NCBI GenBank assembly: GCA_036387255.1
Contig: DASVUC010000277.1
Span: 1 to 51,688, forward strand
DNA: 51,688 nucleotides
From: DASVUC01 sp036387255
GTDB taxonomy: Bacteria > Planctomycetota > Phycisphaerae > Tepidisphaerales > Tepidisphaeraceae
Direction of reading: 5' to 3'
Positions 41,201 to 49,131 of this stretch are shown here, one piece after another. Position 1 is the first letter of the stretch. Each line of letters starts with the position of its first letter. A program made the position numbers and the translations under genes. The notes beneath the pieces were generated by a model. The model was given only the letters and a program-made list of their open reading frames with translations, searched no databases and was not told the DNA's origin.

Positions 41201-43297
41201 GAAGATGCACAGCGGGCCGCTTTCGAATTGCTGGATGATCTCGCCAACCCGCAGCTTGCCGTCGCCAAACGGCGGGTTGCTCGCCTTGTCGGGGTCGTGC
41301 AGGTTCAGGTAGACGTGACCTTTGATCCCGCCCTCCACGCCCACCGCCGCGACGATGGCATTGAGCTCGGCCGCGGCCTTGATGCTGGCCTCGATTTTGA
41401 TCTCCGGCACATCGTTGGTGCCGCTGCCATCGGCCTTGTCGGTGTCGCTGATGTAGAAGCCGTTGAAGATCAGCCCGGGATCGCTGAACCCGCCGTTTGC
41501 GAATTCGGCGATGCCGTGGGTGTCGTAGCCGAAGTGGAATTTAGCCTGGGCGAGGAAGTCGCCCTTGAGGCGCACGCCCAGCGGCCCGGCAAGGCGAATG
41601 AACTCGTTGAAGTGGAACTCCGCTCCGAGCGCCGGCATGGAGTACTCAAACAGCTGCACGTCTTTCCCGAGCAGCAGGTTGAAGGCGCTCTCAGGGTGCT
41701 CGAGGATCGGGAAAGCGAGCTTGGTTGCGGCGTCGCCGCCGCTCAGCTCCGGGATCTGCAAGCCGTCGACGAAACCATCCACCGCCGGCAGGCCCAGGTC
41801 CTTCAGCTCTTTGATCGTGTCCTTGATGATCTTGTCGGCCGCGTTGGCATCCGAAAGCTTGCTGAGCCCCCGCGGATCTTCGCCGACCTTGAAGGAGCCG
41901 AGATCGATCGCCACGCTTCCCAGGCCGGCGGGGATCTTCTTCACAAACTCATCCACGGCCACGACCGCATCTACGAACTTAACCACCGGGCTGTCGCTCA
42001 AGGCATCGATCACTTCCAGGATCGTCACCTTGCCGTTGCCGTTCTTATCGAACTTGCTTCGCAGCGGCGCGAAGTCGCTCAGCACCGGCACGCGGCGCTG
42101 GAGCAGATCAATCACCGGCTGCACGGGTTTCAGGATGCCGCGTACTTCATCAATGATGGGCTTGGCGAAGTTGCTGAAGAACGAGCCGAGATCGAGCTGC
42201 ACGTTGTTGAATTCGATCTTGGGGGCATCGCCGAAGGATGCAGCGCTTCCGCCGGGATTCATCGACGCGCCGTTGAAGTTCCAACTGAGATCGAAGTCGG
42301 CATTGAGGGATGGGAATTTGGCGCTGCCGCCGAAGGAGACGTTGTTGTGCAGGTGAATGCCCGCCGACGCCGTTAGCGAGCTGTTGAAGTTCAAACTCCC
42401 GAGTTCCCCGCCGCGGAGCTTGTTGTCGTTGCCATCGGTGAAGTCGACGCCGACCGAGCCAGTCAAGCCGGTATTGCCCTTGGGGGTGCCGTCGGTAGCG
42501 TGCAGTTGCAGGAAACCGAGCTTGCCCTTCGCATCGAGTCCCGGCGTCGTCACGCTCAGGCTCAGTTTCGCTTCAGGATCGTTGCCGGTATGGGTGAGGT
42601 CGACGAAGAAGCCGCTGGAATCGACGCCGAGCACGAGGTGCGCGCTGTAATCGACAGACGCTTTGATCTTCCAGTCCACGCTCAGCCCCAGGCCGGGGAT
42701 GCCAACGTCAAAGCTGGGGTCGATCGAGCCGGTGAAGAGGTTGCCCGCGACACTTAGATCCAGCTCGACGATTTCTGCCTTGCTGTTGTCGCCGTCGTTG
42801 CTCAGGAGCTTGATCGGCACCTTCGAGGCGCTGTCCACGCTGGCGGGGAGGATCTTGGCTCCGGCCGGCCCAAGTGCCGCGAAAATCGCAGTCTGGATGT
42901 CCGTGCCGGTCACGGTCGCGATGGCGTTGAGCGCGCCCAGCTTGTCTTTCAGCAGGCCGCTCACCTTGTTGAACGCGTCGCTTGCGGTGTCGACGGCGCT
43001 ACCGAGTTTGTCGCCGACGATCGGCAGATTGTGCCCGACGACCGTGTAGATCTGGTCGTGGACCTTATCCACCATGTCCTGGACTTTCTGAACTTCCCCC
43101 GCCGCCTTAACGATCCCATTGATCGGGCCGTTCAGCGGCGTGTTGATCGCCACTGACACGTCGGCCATCAGCAAGCGCCGCTCCATCTGTTCGACGGTCA
43201 TCATCGCGGCCCGCCGCGTGATCGCCTTCTGCTTAACAGCTTTCGCGGAACCCTTACCCCAGAACGTACCGAGACCCCAAGCGCGCAACGACACCAC
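38282..43297 (-). CDS. Giant RTX calcium-binding surface protein
   Basis: 1671-aa secreted protein. The N-terminus has the planctomycete sorting-motif variant MERRLLMAD (38-46). Residues ~50-860 are a beta-rich region of repeated SLSVTTPG-, VGIPGLGLSVDWKIK-like segments, with one EF-hand loop (DKNGNGKVTILE, near 417-428). Residues ~870-1600 are a long array of RTX nonapeptides (GGxGxDxLx; for example GGEGNDQVEGGGGNDTAYGD), interrupted by non-repeat insertions. The tail has no typical type I secretion signal that I recognise. GGAGGAG lies before GTG 43297. Likely Ca2+-stabilised adhesin or S-layer/matrix protein. Confidence 0.9.
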   Translation of the reverse strand: MVSLRAWGLGTFWGKGSAKAVKQKAITRRAAMMTVEQMERRLLMADVSVAINTPLNGPINGIVKAAGEVQKVQDMVDKVHDQIYTVVGHNLPIVGDKLGSAVDTASDAFNKVSGLLKDKLGALNAIATVTGTDIQTAIFAALGPAGAKILPASVDSASKVPIKLLSNDGDNSKAEIVELDLSVAGNLFTGSIDPSFDVGIPGLGLSVDWKIKASVDYSAHLVLGVDSSGFFVDLTHTGNDPEAKLSLSVTTPGLDAKGKLGFLQLHATDGTPKGNTGLTGSVGVDFTDGNDNKLRGGELGSLNFNSSLTASAGIHLHNNVSFGGSAKFPSLNADFDLSWNFNGASMNPGGSAASFGDAPKIEFNNVQLDLGSFFSNFAKPIIDEVRGILKPVQPVIDLLQRRVPVLSDFAPLRSKFDKNGNGKVTILEVIDALSDSPVVKFVDAVVAVDEFVKKIPAGLGSVAIDLGSFKVGEDPRGLSKLSDANAADKIIKDTIKELKDLGLPAVDGFVDGLQIPELSGGDAATKLAFPILEHPESAFNLLLGKDVQLFEYSMPALGAEFHFNEFIRLAGPLGVRLKGDFLAQAKFHFGYDTHGIAEFANGGFSDPGLIFNGFYISDTDKADGSGTNDVPEIKIEASIKAAAELNAIVAAVGVEGGIKGHVYLNLHDPDKASNPPFGDGKLRVGEIIQQFESGPLCIFDIEGSIDAGLNAYVQVGIDTPLGFAGWRKSWDIATVNLLSFDYTCTGGGDPDPILATPLGGGVLRLNMGPAAGERKYKDITDGDEKFVVKKGANAGEVIVRAFGYEQVYTGVSKIFAEGGHGKDRIDIHDDVDVTSEMWGDFSPLAHPGKDGDFDDDIIFSGLGAATLHGNRGNDQLTARRDGSALYGEEGKDTITGSNANDTIDGGADDDVLYGRDGSDTIYGQGGDDVIQGHDTATGTDGGDLLYGGEGNDQVEGGGGNDTAYGDDGNDIIVGGDGNDSLDGGKGTDLITGDNAEISADEIVSQSGTLVTKGTVDLTGGNGNDTLIGGDDGDGLFGQGGNDSLTGNDGVDYMEGDEGNDTLLGGTGGDHMIGDNSVSGDAANDSLVGEGGDDIIAGDNATISMAGVVSLIGGAGADAIYGNDGSDNLFGQGGADYMEGNGGADSMSGGDGADKMIGGSSVVVTADGNDTMNGDGGNDIMIGDDGTVNALSLLGGSGHDVMNGGADNDLMYGQAGNDTMTGGTENDTMFGNEGNDSMSGNNGDDDMQGNDGNDTISGNAGVDVLLGDSGTITATVNFVPETSSLVRTITLAVTSGDGNDTMNGGDDADWMYGQSGADTLSGDGGHDYMEGNQGGDLMNGGSGDDDIIGGSSLAGAADGSDTIDGGVGNDVVAGDNAIIVNLSSGSNYQRYTLSGLRNNALIRSVTLLDANIGAGDLLNGGDNDDSMWGQAGNDSMNGNAGDDDMIGNLGADLMNGNAGDDCLVGDNGTIVDNLLDGSGAKIISNQGGKVEALVYAAGTKMRLVTLLDASIGGNDSCYGGLGNDSIHGGAGEDLIEGDDPTIVGGGEDALFGDLGNDIVHGGAMNDHLYGGSGDDILDGNTGDDIIYGGDGDDSLYADVEGDRLMDWFGNFNNFYVPGASYGAKIILRSPAPPTRDFLAALAAADGATDVEGELVIVTPPSPGNTGPGGRTK

Positions 43298-43492
43298 GGC
43301 TTCTCCTCCCGCATTTAAGCGGACGCTAAACTTTGTTGTTCAAACCAGATATGGCGAGGAAGCTCTTAAAATATCCCGCCTTTGCGGCTAATCAAGACAA
43401 ATCTTGCTAAGAAACGGCGGGTGTTACGGCTTTGCAGAAGCCTAAAGGCTTCCCAACCACCGCACCGTTTTCGCTTCCATCGCCCACCAACA

Positions 43493-43498
43493 TAAACT
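43493..43498 (+). promoter_or_regulatory. Probable -10 box (TAAACT) of the SGNH gene
   Basis: TAAACT ends 6 nt before ATG 43505, no Shine-Dalgarno. The 207-nt divergent gap 43298-43504 also holds a small AAGCC/GGCTT hairpin at 43438-43451. Confidence 0.4.
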
Positions 43499-43504
43499 CC
43501 AGCG

Positions 43505-44554
43505 ATGCGCGTCGCCCTCAATCTTTTTCTGATTCTGGCATTTGCCTGCTCCTGTCGGTCGGCTCGGCCTTTCTCCGAGTCGCCAGTTCCAGTGCAGGTG
43601 GTTGATGACCCTTTGGTCCTCCCCGCCACCCAGCCCGCCAACCTTCTCTACCCCCGCATCGTGAAGGGCTCGCTCACGCTCCGGTCCAACTATCTGTCTG
43701 GGGGGTTTCGCTTTACCGAAGGCGTCGACTACACCGTCGACTATGCGCGGGGAACAGTTGCCCGGACGCCTGAATCGCGGATCCCGGATTTCTCGAAGAA
43801 CGTTTTGTACGGCCAGAAGAACTTCAATCAGTCGGTCTTCCCGGGTTACGGGAATGCGCGGTTCACGGTGTACGTCGATTATCGAACGACAGCATTTACG
43901 CCCCTCGCCACACCGACCGAGGTTGCGCATCTGTTGCGCGGGACGGCGGAGAAGCTGCGCAACCATCAGCCGCTCAAGCTTGTTGCGTTCGGGGATTCAA
44001 TCGCGGCCGGCGGGGAGGCATCGACAGAGTTCCTGCGGTTTACGAACAAGTATGCGGATTACCTTCAGAAGCGATTCCCGCAGTCGCAGATCACGCTCGA
44101 GAACACGGCGACCGGAGGAGACACGACCGTGCAGGGGCTTCAGCGGCTCGGCGAGAAAGTGCTGAGTCGCAAACCGGATCTGGTGCTGCTGGCGTTTGGG
44201 ATGAACGATCACAACGTGCCCTCGGTGGGCGGGACGCCGCTGCCGCAGTTCGAGGCGAATCTGCGGGAGATGATTCGCCAGATCCGGGATAAGACACGCG
44301 CTGAGATCATCCTGATCTCACCGTTTCCGCCGAACTCGAACTGGATGTTCTCGTCGCACCAGATGGAGAAGTACGCGGCGGCAACTGAGCAGCTGGCGCG
44401 GGAGGAGAAGGTTGCGTATGCGGATGTGTATTCGGCCTGGACGAAGCTCCTGAAGCGGAAATCGGAAGAGAGCCTCCTGGCAAACAACATCAATCACCCG
44501 AACAACTTTGGTCATGATGTTTACTTCCAGGTGCTCAAGGCGATGCGATTTTGA
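43505..44554 (+). CDS. SGNH/GDSL-family hydrolase, exported lipoprotein
   Basis: 349-aa esterase-like protein. Signal peptide with lipobox-like FACSC. A ~110-residue N-terminal beta domain precedes the SGNH fold. Block I is LVAFGDSIAAGG, block III LLAFGMNDHN (GxND), and block V NNINHPNNFGHD (catalytic His). All catalytic blocks are intact. Such enzymes often remove acetyl groups from polysaccharides, and a sialate esterase lies 2 kb away. Leaderless start. Confidence 0.87.
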   Translation: MRVALNLFLILAFACSCRSARPFSESPVPVQVVDDPLVLPATQPANLLYPRIVKGSLTLRSNYLSGGFRFTEGVDYTVDYARGTVARTPESRIPDFSKNVLYGQKNFNQSVFPGYGNARFTVYVDYRTTAFTPLATPTEVAHLLRGTAEKLRNHQPLKLVAFGDSIAAGGEASTEFLRFTNKYADYLQKRFPQSQITLENTATGGDTTVQGLQRLGEKVLSRKPDLVLLAFGMNDHNVPSVGGTPLPQFEANLREMIRQIRDKTRAEIILISPFPPNSNWMFSSHQMEKYAAATEQLAREEKVAYADVYSAWTKLLKRKSEESLLANNINHPNNFGHDVYFQVLKAMRF

Positions 44555-44575
44555 TATTGGATCGGGCGCCGGTGC

Positions 44576-44581
44576 TATGAT
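44576..44581 (+). promoter_or_regulatory. Probable -10 box (TATGAT) of the DUF488 gene
   Basis: TATGAT ends 6 nt before ATG 44588, no Shine-Dalgarno. Confidence 0.5.
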
Positions 44582-44587
44582 TCGGCG

Positions 44588-44995
44588 ATGCCGATCAAGA
44601 CCAAGCGCTGGGATGATCCGGTGGAGGCGGACGATGGCCATCGGCTGCTGATCTGCCGGTACCGGCCGCGGGGTATCGCCAAGAGCGGTGAGACTTGGGA
44701 CGCGTGGGAACCGAGCTTGGGGCCGAGTCAGGATCTGCACGCCGGAGCCTATGCGAAGCACGGGGCGAACCTCTCCTGGGAATCGTATCAACGCTTGTAT
44801 CTGAGCGAGATGCGCTCGCAGGGGAAGCTCATTGACGCGTTGGCAAAGCGCGTGGCGGCGGGAGAGACGATCACGCTGCTCTGTTCATCTGCGTGTACGC
44901 GGGAATCGCGCTGCCATCGCTCGCTGCTGAAGATGCTGATCGAGCGGCGGCTTCAAGCCACTCAAACCTCTACCGAAGGTGAAGCCGATGGCTGA
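44588..44995 (+). CDS. DUF488 family protein
   Basis: 135-aa cytoplasmic protein. The C-terminal half has the DUF488 hallmark TLLCSSACTRESRCHRSLL, with Cys and His residues, after LSWESYQRLYLSEM and LIDALAKRV. Function unknown; the family was once thought phosphatase- or nuclease-like. The N-terminus contains the family's RWD/RYRPRGI region. Overlaps the FMN-reductase gene by 8 nt, so the two form a small operon. Confidence 0.85.
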   Translation: MPIKTKRWDDPVEADDGHRLLICRYRPRGIAKSGETWDAWEPSLGPSQDLHAGAYAKHGANLSWESYQRLYLSEMRSQGKLIDALAKRVAAGETITLLCSSACTRESRCHRSLLKMLIERRLQATQTSTEGEADG

Positions 44996-45557
44996 TCGCC
45001 CGATCCTCATCATTGCTGGGACGAACCGGCCCAACGCCAACGCGCTGCGGATCGCGAAGATTTTGGCGGGGCATTACGCGAAGCAGCCGGTCGCGCATGA
45101 GGTTTTCAGCCTGACGGACTTGCCGAAGGAAATGTTCGATCCATCGGCGTACGCGAGCAAGCCGCCGGCGGTGCAGGCGCTTCAGCAGCGGGTGCTCGAT
45201 GCGCTGGGGCTGCACGTCATCACGCCGGAATACAACGGATCTTTCCCCGGCGCGCTGAAGTACTTCATCGACATGCTGAAGTTCCCGGAGAGCTTTGACT
45301 GCAAGCCGGTGGCGTTTGTGGGAGAAGCGAACGGCGCGTGGGGAGGGTTGCGGGCGGTCGAGCATCTGCAAGGCGTGTTCGGTTACCGCAACGCGCACAT
45401 CTTCCCTGAGCGCGTCTTCATCGCGTCCGTGAAGGAGAAGTTCGACGCGGAGGGGAATATCGTCGATACAGCGATCGACGAACGGCTGGCCCGGCAGGCG
45501 CAGCGGTTTGCTTTCTATGCCCAGCATATGCAGACGTGCGGGCCGGTGAAGAAATGA
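44988..45557 (+). CDS. NADPH-dependent FMN reductase / flavodoxin-like oxidoreductase
   Basis: 189-aa flavodoxin-fold enzyme transferring electrons from NAD(P)H to FMN, quinones, azo compounds or metals. FMN-phosphate loop IIAGTNRPNANALRIAK; ITPEYNGSFPGALKYFIDML is the hallmark second motif; FVGEANGAWGGLRAVEHLQG binds the isoalloxazine. GAAGGTGA precedes ATG 44988; a GTG at 44979 is possible. Overlaps the DUF488 gene by 8 nt. Confidence 0.9.
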   Translation: MADRPILIIAGTNRPNANALRIAKILAGHYAKQPVAHEVFSLTDLPKEMFDPSAYASKPPAVQALQQRVLDALGLHVITPEYNGSFPGALKYFIDMLKFPESFDCKPVAFVGEANGAWGGLRAVEHLQGVFGYRNAHIFPERVFIASVKEKFDAEGNIVDTAIDERLARQAQRFAFYAQHMQTCGPVKK

Positions 45558-45693
45558 CGTCAATCGTTTCGGATAAATGCTTCGTTTTGCCCGGTTTGCC
45601 CGGTAGAATGATGCGGCTTCATCGAAGCGATTGTCTGTGGTCTTCGATTGCGTTGCGCCGAGGTTAGACTGGAGCTTGCCGGGAGTGAGAAAG

Positions 45694-46731
45694 ATGTCGT
45701 TTCGCTGGGCGAGCTTTGGCCTTGGGATCGCGCTCCTGTCATCGCGCGCGCTGGCGATCGGGTCGTTTGATATCCATCTCAACGCCGGCAATACGCTTCA
45801 GCAGCACCCGGACGCGCTGGCGGCGTTTGAGCGCGCGGCGCAGCAATGGGAAGAACGCATTTCCTCGCCCATCCGCATCAACATCAACGCCGACATGGCG
45901 ACGTCGAACTCCAACGTCATTGGATCGACAAGCTACGGTTCGGAGAACCTGAACCTGGATTACACGCTGGTGCGGAACGCCATGGCCGCGCGGGCATCCC
46001 GGCCGGGCGATGGCATTCTGGCGAGCTTGCCAACGAGCGCGCAGGTGACGGCGAATGTTCCATCCACCGGGACGTTCGACAATACGACCATCGGCCTGAC
46101 CCGAGCGAACCAGAAGGCGCTGGGACTGGTGGCCAATCCCCTGGCGGACACGATCATCGACGGCGCAATCACGTTCAACCTGAACTTCAGCTTTGACTAC
46201 GACCGCGGCGACAGTATCGGATCCGGCTCTATGGATTTCGAGACCGTCGCAGCACACGAGATCGGCCACGTGCTGGGGTTTGTCTCCGACACCGACGACT
46301 ACGACGCCGACCCTACACTGCTGGATAATGCGACGACTTGGGATTTGTTCCGCTTCGCGAAGAACGACGTGCCGACGAATCCGCTGGAGTTCACGACGAA
46401 GCCGCGCGAGATGAGACCGGGCGTCGACGCGGTTTTCAGCGATACGATCAGCGTCTTCAATGTGTCCACGGGAGCAGCTCGCGGCGACGGTTCGCAGGCG
46501 AGCCACTGGAAGGACGACTTCTACTTCGACAAGATCACCAACTCGCTCACCGTAGGCCCGCTGATCGGGATCATGGATCCGAGCCTGAACTACGGCACGA
46601 TTGAGCAAATCACCTACCCGGACCTGCGCGTGCTGGAGCTGATCGGTTACGACACGACGGTGCCCGAGCCGGGGGTGGTGAGCGTGATCATGTCATCATT
46701 GCTCCTGTCGCGAAGATGGCGAAAGCGCTGA
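45694..46731 (+). CDS. PEP-CTERM metalloprotease (NF038122-like zincin)
   Basis: 345-aa secreted protease. Signal peptide MSFRWASFGLGIALLSSRALA. Zinc-binding HEIGHVLGF (HExxHxxGF/H, metzincin-like) lies in the C-terminal half after SMDFETVAA. The C-terminus is a PEP-CTERM signal: VPEPGVVSVIMSSLLLSRRW followed by RKR, for recognition by an exosortase. GGGAG lies upstream of ATG 45694. A TAGAAT box at 45604-45609 may be the promoter. Mature domain likely degrades extracellular protein. Confidence 0.9.
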   Translation: MSFRWASFGLGIALLSSRALAIGSFDIHLNAGNTLQQHPDALAAFERAAQQWEERISSPIRININADMATSNSNVIGSTSYGSENLNLDYTLVRNAMAARASRPGDGILASLPTSAQVTANVPSTGTFDNTTIGLTRANQKALGLVANPLADTIIDGAITFNLNFSFDYDRGDSIGSGSMDFETVAAHEIGHVLGFVSDTDDYDADPTLLDNATTWDLFRFAKNDVPTNPLEFTTKPREMRPGVDAVFSDTISVFNVSTGAARGDGSQASHWKDDFYFDKITNSLTVGPLIGIMDPSLNYGTIEQITYPDLRVLELIGYDTTVPEPGVVSVIMSSLLLSRRWRKR

Positions 46732-46742
46732 TGTACCCATCC

Positions 46743-46796
46743 GTGGCATGGACGTCTCGCCCATGTAAAGCCCGCGCATGGGCGAGACGCCCATGC
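46743..46796. repeat. Family 2-like hairpin repeats, ATGGGCGAGACGCCCAT form
   Basis: GCATGGGCG-AGA-CGCCCATGC is a perfect 9-bp hairpin at 46776-46796; an imperfect inverted copy (GGCATGGACGTCTCGCCCATG) lies at 46745-46765. Together they fill the first half of the gap between the metalloprotease and esterase genes. Confidence 0.8.
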
Positions 46797-46853
46797 CACT
46801 GTCGAATACCGGTACGACTTTCCAAAAGCCGTAACTGCTCCCACAATACGGCG

Positions 46854-48905
46854 ATGAATCGAAACCGTGTGGGTCAGGTCGTCGCCAGTCTGTTCCTGCT
46901 GCTCAGCTCTCCCATCAGCTTTGCCAAGATCGAGCTGCCACCGCTGTTCGCCGACCACATGGTGCTCCAGCGCGATCGCGAAGTGCCGATCTGGGGTAAA
47001 GCTTCGCCCAATGAAAAGATCACGATCGAGTTTGCTGGTCAGACCGCATCGGCTACCGCGGATGCGCAGGGGAAATGGATCGCGAAGCTCCCGGCGATGA
47101 AGAAGGTGGACGGCACAACACTCACCATCACCGGCGCTGACAATCAATCGATCACACTCAAGGATGTCCTGGTCGGAGACGTGTGGATCTGCTCCGGGCA
47201 GTCGAACATGGAATGGCCGGTGAACGCTTCTGCGAATGCGACCAGGGAAATTGCGGATGCCAATCACCCCAACATTCGCCTGTTCAACTTTCCGAAGACG
47301 GTCTCGATGGATCCATCGAAAGAGGTGAAGGGCGAGTGGAAGGTGTGCTCCCCGCAGACGGTGCCTGGGTTCTCTGCGGTCGGGTATTTCTTCGGGCGTG
47401 AGATCAACAGGCTGGAGAACGTGCCGGTGGGTCTGATCGCAAACCCCTGGGGCGGCATGCCCGCCGAAGCTTTCACGAGCAGGGAGGCGCTGGAAGCGGA
47501 TCCGGATCTCAAGCCGCTGGTCGATGTGAAAGAGAACGCTCGCGCGGGCGCACCTGAGAAGAAGAAGCAATACGAGCAGGCGCTGGCGGCATGGCAGGAG
47601 AATAATTTCGCCAAAGATCCGGGCAACGAAGGCGCCAAGAACGGCTGGGCCAAGCCGGAATTCGACGATAGCAAATGGAAAGAGATGGACGAGCCGACGA
47701 AGTGGGAGAAGAAGGGTCTTGCCATCGACGGCGGGGTGTGGTTCCGCAAGACGGTCGACATCCCCGCAGACTGGGGCGGCAAAGCGCTCACGGTTTCGCT
47801 TGGGATTATCGATGACTTTGACACCACCTATGTTGATGGGCACCAGGTCGGCGCGGTGGGGCCGGAGAACATCTTCGCCTGGGCAACGCAGCGGAAGTAC
47901 ACGATCTCGGGCGAAAACAACAAGACCGGCAAGATGGTCATCGCCACGCGCATCTTCGACCGCATGGGCGACGGCGGCTTCAATGGGCCGGAGAGTGAGC
48001 TGTATGTGGAGGTGAAGGAATCTGGCGGAAAGCAGCGCATCTCGCTCGCGGGGCCATGGAAGTACCAGGTGGAGTTTTCGCGCCCGCAGCCGGCGAAGCA
48101 GGATCCTCCTCCTGCCGCCCCGTTCGCGCCCGATGCGCCCAATGCCGCCAGCAACTTGTTCAACGGCATGGTGAACCCGGTGATCCCTTACGGGATCAGG
48201 GGCGCGATTTGGTATCAGGGCGAATCCAATGCCGACCGCGCGGAGCAGTATCGCAAGCTCTTCCCGGCGATGATCGCAGACTGGCGCAAGCAGTGGGGCC
48301 AGGGCGAGTTCCCTTTCCTCTTTGTGCAGCTGGCGAACTTCGGCCTTTGGAAGCCGCGCCCGACGGAGCCAGCCGACAGCACCTGGGCCGAGCTGCGCGA
48401 AGCGCAGACGATGACGCTCAGCAAGTCCCCTAACACCGGCATGGCCGTCACGATCGACATCGGCGAGACTGCCGACATCCACCCCAAGAACAAGCAGGAC
48501 GTGGGCAAGCGCCTGGCGCTGGCGGCGGAAAAACTCGCCTACGGCAAGAACGACATCGAGTACGCCGGGCCGATGTATGAATCGATGAAAACCGACGGCA
48601 GCCAGATCCGCATCCAGTTCACTCACGCCGATGGAATGAACTTTAAAGGCGGCAGCTCTAAGGGATTCCAGATCGCAGGCGCAGACAAGAAGTGGCACTG
48701 GGCGGATGCCAGGATTCAAGGCAATGAAGTGATCGTCTCTGCGAAGGCTGTGGAACAACCCGTCGCCGTCCGCTACGGCTGGGGCGATGACCCGGAAGTG
48801 AGCCTGTACAACGCAGCCGGCCTCCCCGCCAGTCCCTTCCGGACCGACGACTGGCCGATGGTGACGGCAGGTGTGCAGGTGCCGGGGCAGAAGCCAAAGA
48901 AATAG
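46854..48905 (+). CDS. Sialate O-acetylesterase-like SGNH protein
   Basis: 683-aa exported carbohydrate esterase. Signal peptide MNRNRVGQVVASLFLLLSSP. N-terminal beta domain (LPPLFADHMVLQRDREVPIW). SASA domain starts at WICSGQSNMEWPV (Ser nucleophile). A jelly-roll beta-galactosidase-like insertion (~275-395, GGVWFRKTVDIPADWGG) splits the SGNH domain, as in bacterial sialate esterases. GAIWYQGESNADRAEQY and IDIGETADIHPKNKQDVGKR (catalytic Asp-x-x-His) follow. Start at 46854 begins the signal peptide; the longer frame runs over the repeat. A CACAAT -10-like box lies 6 nt before it. Probably removes O-acetyl groups from polysaccharides. Confidence 0.92.
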   Translation: MNRNRVGQVVASLFLLLSSPISFAKIELPPLFADHMVLQRDREVPIWGKASPNEKITIEFAGQTASATADAQGKWIAKLPAMKKVDGTTLTITGADNQSITLKDVLVGDVWICSGQSNMEWPVNASANATREIADANHPNIRLFNFPKTVSMDPSKEVKGEWKVCSPQTVPGFSAVGYFFGREINRLENVPVGLIANPWGGMPAEAFTSREALEADPDLKPLVDVKENARAGAPEKKKQYEQALAAWQENNFAKDPGNEGAKNGWAKPEFDDSKWKEMDEPTKWEKKGLAIDGGVWFRKTVDIPADWGGKALTVSLGIIDDFDTTYVDGHQVGAVGPENIFAWATQRKYTISGENNKTGKMVIATRIFDRMGDGGFNGPESELYVEVKESGGKQRISLAGPWKYQVEFSRPQPAKQDPPPAAPFAPDAPNAASNLFNGMVNPVIPYGIRGAIWYQGESNADRAEQYRKLFPAMIADWRKQWGQGEFPFLFVQLANFGLWKPRPTEPADSTWAELREAQTMTLSKSPNTGMAVTIDIGETADIHPKNKQDVGKRLALAAEKLAYGKNDIEYAGPMYESMKTDGSQIRIQFTHADGMNFKGGSSKGFQIAGADKKWHWADARIQGNEVIVSAKAVEQPVAVRYGWGDDPEVSLYNAAGLPASPFRTDDWPMVTAGVQVPGQKPKK

Positions 48906-48937
48906 GTCTTGCTGCCGATTGGCGTTGCAACGGTAAA

Positions 48938-49130
48938 TTGGGGTGTCAGAGGTGCCGTGCGCTCGTGAAGCATGAGGAAGAAATCAGGATCACCCGCCAT
49001 GGCGCAGCAGCGCCCGCCTCGTTCCGGCATATAAGGAGCGCTCGCAGGAACAGCGGCGTGATCGAAAACATTCGGCTGAGTCAGGGAGCGCGTGACTTGC
49101 GTTTGATTGTCGTCTCAAATGATGAGCAAG
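48938..49130 (+). pseudogene. Possible degraded Phd/YefM-family antitoxin
   Basis: ALVKHEEEIRITRHG (frame of 48938) matches the GEEIxITRHG motif of Phd/YefM antitoxins. The expected next motif, ARLVPA, is present but one frame over (49012-49029). The later IENIRLSQGARDL (typical of the C-terminal part) returns to the first frame at 49058. No start codon with a ribosome site was found and no intact toxin follows, so this looks like an inactivated remnant with at least two frameshifts. Could be coincidence. Confidence 0.4.
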
Positions 49131-49131
49131 A

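Noticed and set aside
39704..42376. 890-aa plus-strand frame opposite the RTX gene
   Set aside because: Long only because the RTX repeat DNA lacks stops on the other strand. Its Ala/Val/Asp-rich repetitive product has no start signal or known domain.
46716..46853. 46-codon N-terminal extension of the sialate esterase frame
   Set aside because: Runs through the hairpin repeat and is followed by a proper signal peptide beginning at 46854.
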